DNA from: Alcaligenaceae bacterium
Lineage (GTDB): Bacteria > Pseudomonadota > Gammaproteobacteria > Burkholderiales > Burkholderiaceae_B
Assembly: GCA_947378965.1 (NCBI GenBank)
Contig: CANCMG010000026.1
Coordinates: forward strand, 1-45,985
Direction of reading: 5' to 3'
Length of the DNA stretch: 45,985 bases
Of this stretch, positions 42,778-45,985 are shown piece after piece (within the stretch, counting starts at the first letter, position 1; each line of letters opens with the position of its first letter). The translations under genes were made by a program, and so were the position numbers. Under the pieces are notes generated by a model. The model was given only the letters and a program-made list of their open reading frames with translations. It had not been told where the DNA came from and did no database searches.

Positions 42778-43800
42778 CTAGTCTACCCGAACAGTGAGCG
42801 TGGCCACTTCGGCCTCGAGCGCCTCTAGCAAGCGCTGCACCCACAACTGCGACAAGCCGTGCCCAATCAAGACAATGCGCGTGCGATGGTCTTGGCTTGG
42901 CCAGCGCTCGAGCCAAGCTGGCTGATAAAACACATGTTGAACACCATGAAGCACTAAAGGTTGCCCGGGCATCTCGGCGATCTGTACCAGGCCCTTCAAA
43001 CGCAACAAGCGGGCACCTTCGTGTGTCGCCAAGGCCTCAAGAAAGAGCGGAATCACATTGGCAGCAAGAGGCTTGTCTCGAATCAGTTCTAGCGTGGTGT
43101 AGACCTGCTCGGCCGTGCGCGGCGTGGATGAGCCGTGGGTATGCCCGGTATGGTCACTGACTTTTAGACCCAGGCGTTGATATGTGCCCGCCGCCGTAAC
43201 GGGCACGACTGACACCGCTTGCAACAAGGCCTGCTCAAGTTCGCGGCCGTCGACCCTGAGGGCGGTCTGATTTAGGCGGTCAAGGTATGCGCTGGTATGC
43301 GCTTGATCTTCGGGGCTCGCCAAATCTTGTTTACTCAACACGAGCACATCGGCTAACGCGATTTGATGACGTGCCTCAGGGTATTGCTCGGCCGTTTGTA
43401 CAGCACACAAGCCGTCGACCACAGTGACCACATGCTCGAGTTCAAAGGTGCCACCGATTGACAGATCGCTGGTCAAGGCATGCACAATAGGCACGGGATC
43501 AGCCAGCCCCGAAGTCTCGATGATTACGCGCTCGAACGCAACCTCGCCTAACGCGCGCCGCCGGTCTAGCTGCGCTAGGGTCTTTGCGAGATCGGTTTGC
43601 ACCCGACAACATAAACAGCCATTCGTCAGCTCAATGATGTTGTCGTCGCCCGCCTCTAACAACTCGTGATCCAAGCCGACCGCGCCAAACTCATTAATAA
43701 TGACCGCAGTGCGCGCAAACGCGGGGCGACGTAGCAAACCCGCTAATAAAGTGGTTTTGCCGCTTCCTAAAAACCCGGTTAGTAAAATCAGCGGCGTCAT
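42778..43800 (-). CDS. CobW/COG0523 GTP-dependent metallochaperone
   Basis: A 340-residue COG0523 GTPase. Walker A is GFLGSGKTT (9-17), the metal-binding CxCC is GCLCC (61-65), then ETSGLADP (95-102) and base-recognition SKQD (156-159). A His-rich stretch DHTGHTHG is at 216-223. These proteins insert metal, usually zinc or cobalt, into target enzymes. Being between a hydantoinase and an asparaginase-family gene, its client is probably the metal-dependent hydantoinase. It overlaps the small upstream gene by 4 bp. Confidence 0.92.
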   Translation of the reverse strand: MTPLILLTGFLGSGKTTLLAGLLRRPAFARTAVIINEFGAVGLDHELLEAGDDNIIELTNGCLCCRVQTDLAKTLAQLDRRRALGEVAFERVIIETSGLADPVPIVHALTSDLSIGGTFELEHVVTVVDGLCAVQTAEQYPEARHQIALADVLVLSKQDLASPEDQAHTSAYLDRLNQTALRVDGRELEQALLQAVSVVPVTAAGTYQRLGLKVSDHTGHTHGSSTPRTAEQVYTTLELIRDKPLAANVIPLFLEALATHEGARLLRLKGLVQIAEMPGQPLVLHGVQHVFYQPAWLERWPSQDHRTRIVLIGHGLSQLWVQRLLEALEAEVATLTVRVD

Positions 43801-44183
43801 AAGCGAAGCGAGGCCACGCCCATGCGCAGGCGCTTACCTGGCCTGAACGCAGGGTCTGATACTTCTCTGATCGTACGCAATACATGCAGCACCGAACTGC
43901 AGTAGTGGTGCGTGCGCTGAGTCTCTGGCTGAGCCTGCGCCGTGAGAACTAACCATCGCATCGGCGCATGCTCGGGCGCTTGTTCACCTAAATGCTGAAC
44001 AGTGAGTACTTGGGTAGCAACGTCGCTTGTCGTGTCGAGCAACACAATCCGCTGCGTGGGCGCATCATGTGCCGCCTGAAGAGTGTCGACTTCGACTCGC
44101 CTGGCCAACCCCCAATACTGCATACTCTCTTGCAATAAAGACGCAAGCGCAACAAGCTGTGCGCTGCACTGCCCGTCAAACAT
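43797..44183 (-). CDS. Small protein of unknown function in the hydantoinase operon
   Basis: A 128-residue protein that I do not recognise. It starts within the hydantoinase stop (TAATG) and its own stop overlaps the CobW start (ATGA), so it is tightly coupled to both. No signal or membrane segment is visible. Strand-turn patterns such as RIVLLDTTSDVATQVLTV and MRWLVLTAQAQ suggest a compact alpha/beta fold. A helper for hydantoinase assembly or metal loading is possible from context only. Confidence 0.6.
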   Translation of the reverse strand: MFDGQCSAQLVALASLLQESMQYWGLARRVEVDTLQAAHDAPTQRIVLLDTTSDVATQVLTVQHLGEQAPEHAPMRWLVLTAQAQPETQRTHHYCSSVLHVLRTIREVSDPAFRPGKRLRMGVASLRL

Positions 44184-45607
44184 TACAGCCTGATCCCAGC
44201 AAGAGTTTCAGAGGAAATTTTGCGCTTTAAGTACTGACCATCACTCAATTGACCAAAGAATTTTCCGTCTTCAACCATGATTTTGCCGCGCAACATGGTG
44301 AGGCAGGGCCAAAGGCCTACCTGATGTCCCTCCCAGGGCGTGTAATCTGATTCGTGCAGATCTTTGTTTTGAATCGTGCGGGCAAGACCAGGATCCAAGA
44401 TCACGAGATCAGCGTCGCTGCCAGCTGCAATCGCACCTTTGCGCGGATACATCCCAAGAATACGCGCAGCATTGGACGAGACCAAATCAACGAACTGCAT
44501 GAGTGAATAGCCACGTTTTTCAACCATCTCGGTGTACATCAACGAGACCCGTGGTTCGACGCCGGTATTGCCACCCGTGGTGTCATCAATGCGCTTTCCC
44601 TGAGTTTTAACCGCCAGCGAACAACACAACTCGTCGGTTGCGATCGAGTGAATCACGTTGTCGCTTACGCCCCGCCAGAGCGCCTCGGTATCTTCTTTGC
44701 TTTTCAGCGACGGATAGGTATGAAACACCTGACCGTTTGGCAATTTATAGTCGTCTTCAGTATGAAGAATATATTGATGCAGGGTTTCGCCGTACACCGG
44801 TTTGCCTCGCGCGCGTGCTTCACGAATTGCTTGAACACCCGTACCCGCGCTCACGTGCATCATATAAATAGCGGTATTCATTTGCTCTGCCAAACGAATC
44901 ACGCGACGAAATGAGAGGTCTTCAGAGAGTGTGTTGTGTACCTCTGACATGTGTTCAAACCCAACGCGTCCCTCGCGGATCAGTTTGTCGTACATGTGCA
45001 TCACGATGTCATTGTCTTCGGCATGAATCACGCCTAAACCACCGTTTTTGCTCAGAACTTTGAACATCTCCCAGATATCACCATACCCAACCATACGGCC
45101 TTTGCGGCTCGGCGTGATGTCTGTCGTGAAAATCTTAACCGTCGCGTACCCTGCTTGAATCGCTTCAGCAACCTGATTGGTCAACCCGACTGGAAATAAA
45201 CCTTCAACCATCACGTGATACGCAAAATCAGTAAAGCAACGTCCAATCCAGTCTTTATCGCGCGCCTCGATCGTGCCCTGCACCGTGTTGCCATGCGTCC
45301 AACGCGCAAAATCAAGTAAGGTCGTCGTGCCACCAAAGAGTGCAGCGCGGCTCACAACGTCGGGCGCAGCCGTCATTTCAGACTTGCCTTCGGGGCCCGG
45401 AATGTGCCAGGCGCAATGCACATGTGGGTCAATACCGCCAGGTATCACCAATTTATTGGTGGCATCTATCAGTCGCGTATGGGGGGCAAGGGGGAGCGCC
45501 CCAATCGCTGCGACCGCGGCGATTGTTTGACCCGAGATCGCGATGTCATACGCGCCAACACCTTGCGGCGTCACAACCTGATTGCTGCGAATGATGGTAT
45601 CAATCAT
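44183..45607 (-). CDS. Dihydropyrimidinase / D-hydantoinase family amidohydrolase
   Basis: A 474-residue cyclic amidohydrolase. Metal-site residues are visible: H62 and H64 (DPHVH), K158 (ATVK, expected to be carbamylated), H195, H251 and D325. The family hydrolyses six- or five-membered cyclic diamides such as dihydropyrimidines and hydantoins. Start 45607 has GGAG 10 bases upstream. It heads a four-gene operon: hydantoinase, small unknown, CobW, asparaginase-family. The substitution after D325 (TDE instead of TDH) hints at a modified substrate pocket. Confidence 0.88.
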   Translation of the reverse strand: MIDTIIRSNQVVTPQGVGAYDIAISGQTIAAVAAIGALPLAPHTRLIDATNKLVIPGGIDPHVHCAWHIPGPEGKSEMTAAPDVVSRAALFGGTTTLLDFARWTHGNTVQGTIEARDKDWIGRCFTDFAYHVMVEGLFPVGLTNQVAEAIQAGYATVKIFTTDITPSRKGRMVGYGDIWEMFKVLSKNGGLGVIHAEDNDIVMHMYDKLIREGRVGFEHMSEVHNTLSEDLSFRRVIRLAEQMNTAIYMMHVSAGTGVQAIREARARGKPVYGETLHQYILHTEDDYKLPNGQVFHTYPSLKSKEDTEALWRGVSDNVIHSIATDELCCSLAVKTQGKRIDDTTGGNTGVEPRVSLMYTEMVEKRGYSLMQFVDLVSSNAARILGMYPRKGAIAAGSDADLVILDPGLARTIQNKDLHESDYTPWEGHQVGLWPCLTMLRGKIMVEDGKFFGQLSDGQYLKRKISSETLAGIRL

Positions 45608-45875
45608 TATTATTAGTCTCCGGTTGAATCGTTTCACCGCACATGGGTAATCACTAGTTTAAGCCGTTTGCACGACGCATACGCTTTCGCCTGCGAACAC
45701 AGTCCGTTGGGGCTTACAAGGCCTCTTAACATAGGCCCGTCACGCAACGGTTCGCTTGGTACCGATATTTGATCGTCAATAGGCACCTGGCGCAAGGGAT
45801 TTTTGGGCGACTCTCGGTCAAAGCCGGATGAATGGCTATAAACTCTAGAATCTCTTCATGTTTAGGAACCCCACC

Positions 45876-45985
45876 ATGAGCTCACTGACCTCAAAAACGC
45901 TTGGCTTAGTACTCGCGCTGTTTTTTTGCGCGCTCTCAGGCTCGAGCTTTGCCCAGACCTGGCCCACTAAAGCCGTCACCTTTGT
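45876..45985 (+). CDS. Bug/TctC-family periplasmic receptor (cut by window edge)
   Basis: The first 36 codons of a Bug-family receptor. A signal peptide (LGLVLALFFCALSGSSFAQ) is followed by TWPTKAVTFV, the typical mature start. AGGA at 45863-45866 precedes the ATG. A TATAAACT box at 45837-45844 is a possible -10 without a clear -35. It is divergent from the hydantoinase operon and could be its receptor. The rest lies outside the window. Confidence 0.85.
   Translation, partial: MSSLTSKTLGLVLALFFCALSGSSFAQTWPTKAVTF

Noticed and set aside
42743-42916. N-terminal extension of the asparaginase-family gene
   Set aside because: It overlaps the CobW coding region in another frame; ATG 42742 has GGAG at good spacing.

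Overview
The window looks like chromosomal DNA of a betaproteobacterium (Burkholderiales, probably Alcaligenaceae-like). I infer this from several Bug/TctC-type solute receptors (four in view, including one cut by the right edge), many CaiB/BaiF CoA-transferases, Liv, TRAP and Fe-type ABC importers, and moderate GC. No rRNA, tRNA, CRISPR array or intact transposase was seen. Genes are densely packed, with many ATGA and TAATG overlaps.

Region 1 (1-7.7 kb): a minus-strand Liv-type ABC transporter (livG, livF, receptor, livH, livM) runs into an acyl-CoA dehydrogenase and an MDR oxidoreductase. A TetR regulator is divergent, with a TAGAC-N5-GTCTA operator candidate between them. The livF-receptor gap carries 42-bp tandem repeats. 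Region 2 (7.8-10.7 kb): a HEPN/MNT (HepT-MntA type) toxin-antitoxin pair, an anaerobic sulfatase maturase without a visible sulfatase, and a SYLF-domain protein.

Region 3 (10.8-23 kb): Bug receptors, a cupin-like protein, two family III CoA-transferases, an enoyl-CoA hydratase-fold protein, an alpha/beta hydrolase, a complete Fe3+/polyamine-type ABC importer (receptor, ATPase, fused double permease) and an FAH-family hydrolase. This looks like uptake and CoA-linked catabolism of an unknown organic acid. Region 4 (23-27 kb): another Bug receptor, uppP, an esterase and a periplasmic histidine phosphatase. Two structured non-coding segments flank the first three of these. One closely resembles the right end/omegaRNA terminus of an IS200/IS605 (TnpB) element without any tnpB.

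Region 5 (27.2-38.8 kb) is the most coherent unit: eleven co-directional minus-strand genes. They encode a CitE-like lyase, two tandem family III CoA-transferases, an acetyl-CoA hydrolase/transferase-family protein, a TRAP transporter with two receptors, an acyl-CoA dehydrogenase, a MaoC hydratase and an MFS carrier. The set fits import and CoA activation of a C5 dicarboxylate (itaconate, mesaconate or methylsuccinate type), hydration to a citramalyl-CoA-like intermediate and cleavage to acetyl-CoA plus pyruvate.

Region 6 (38.8-46 kb): a DUF2889 protein, an Asp/Glu/hydantoin-racemase-family protein, lptF, then a minus-strand operon of hydantoinase, a small unknown protein, a CobW GTPase and an asparaginase-family amidohydrolase. 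A further Bug receptor runs off the right edge. Several enzymes carry substitutions at expected catalytic positions; these are listed as findings. All family calls come from reading motifs by eye; no search was run.
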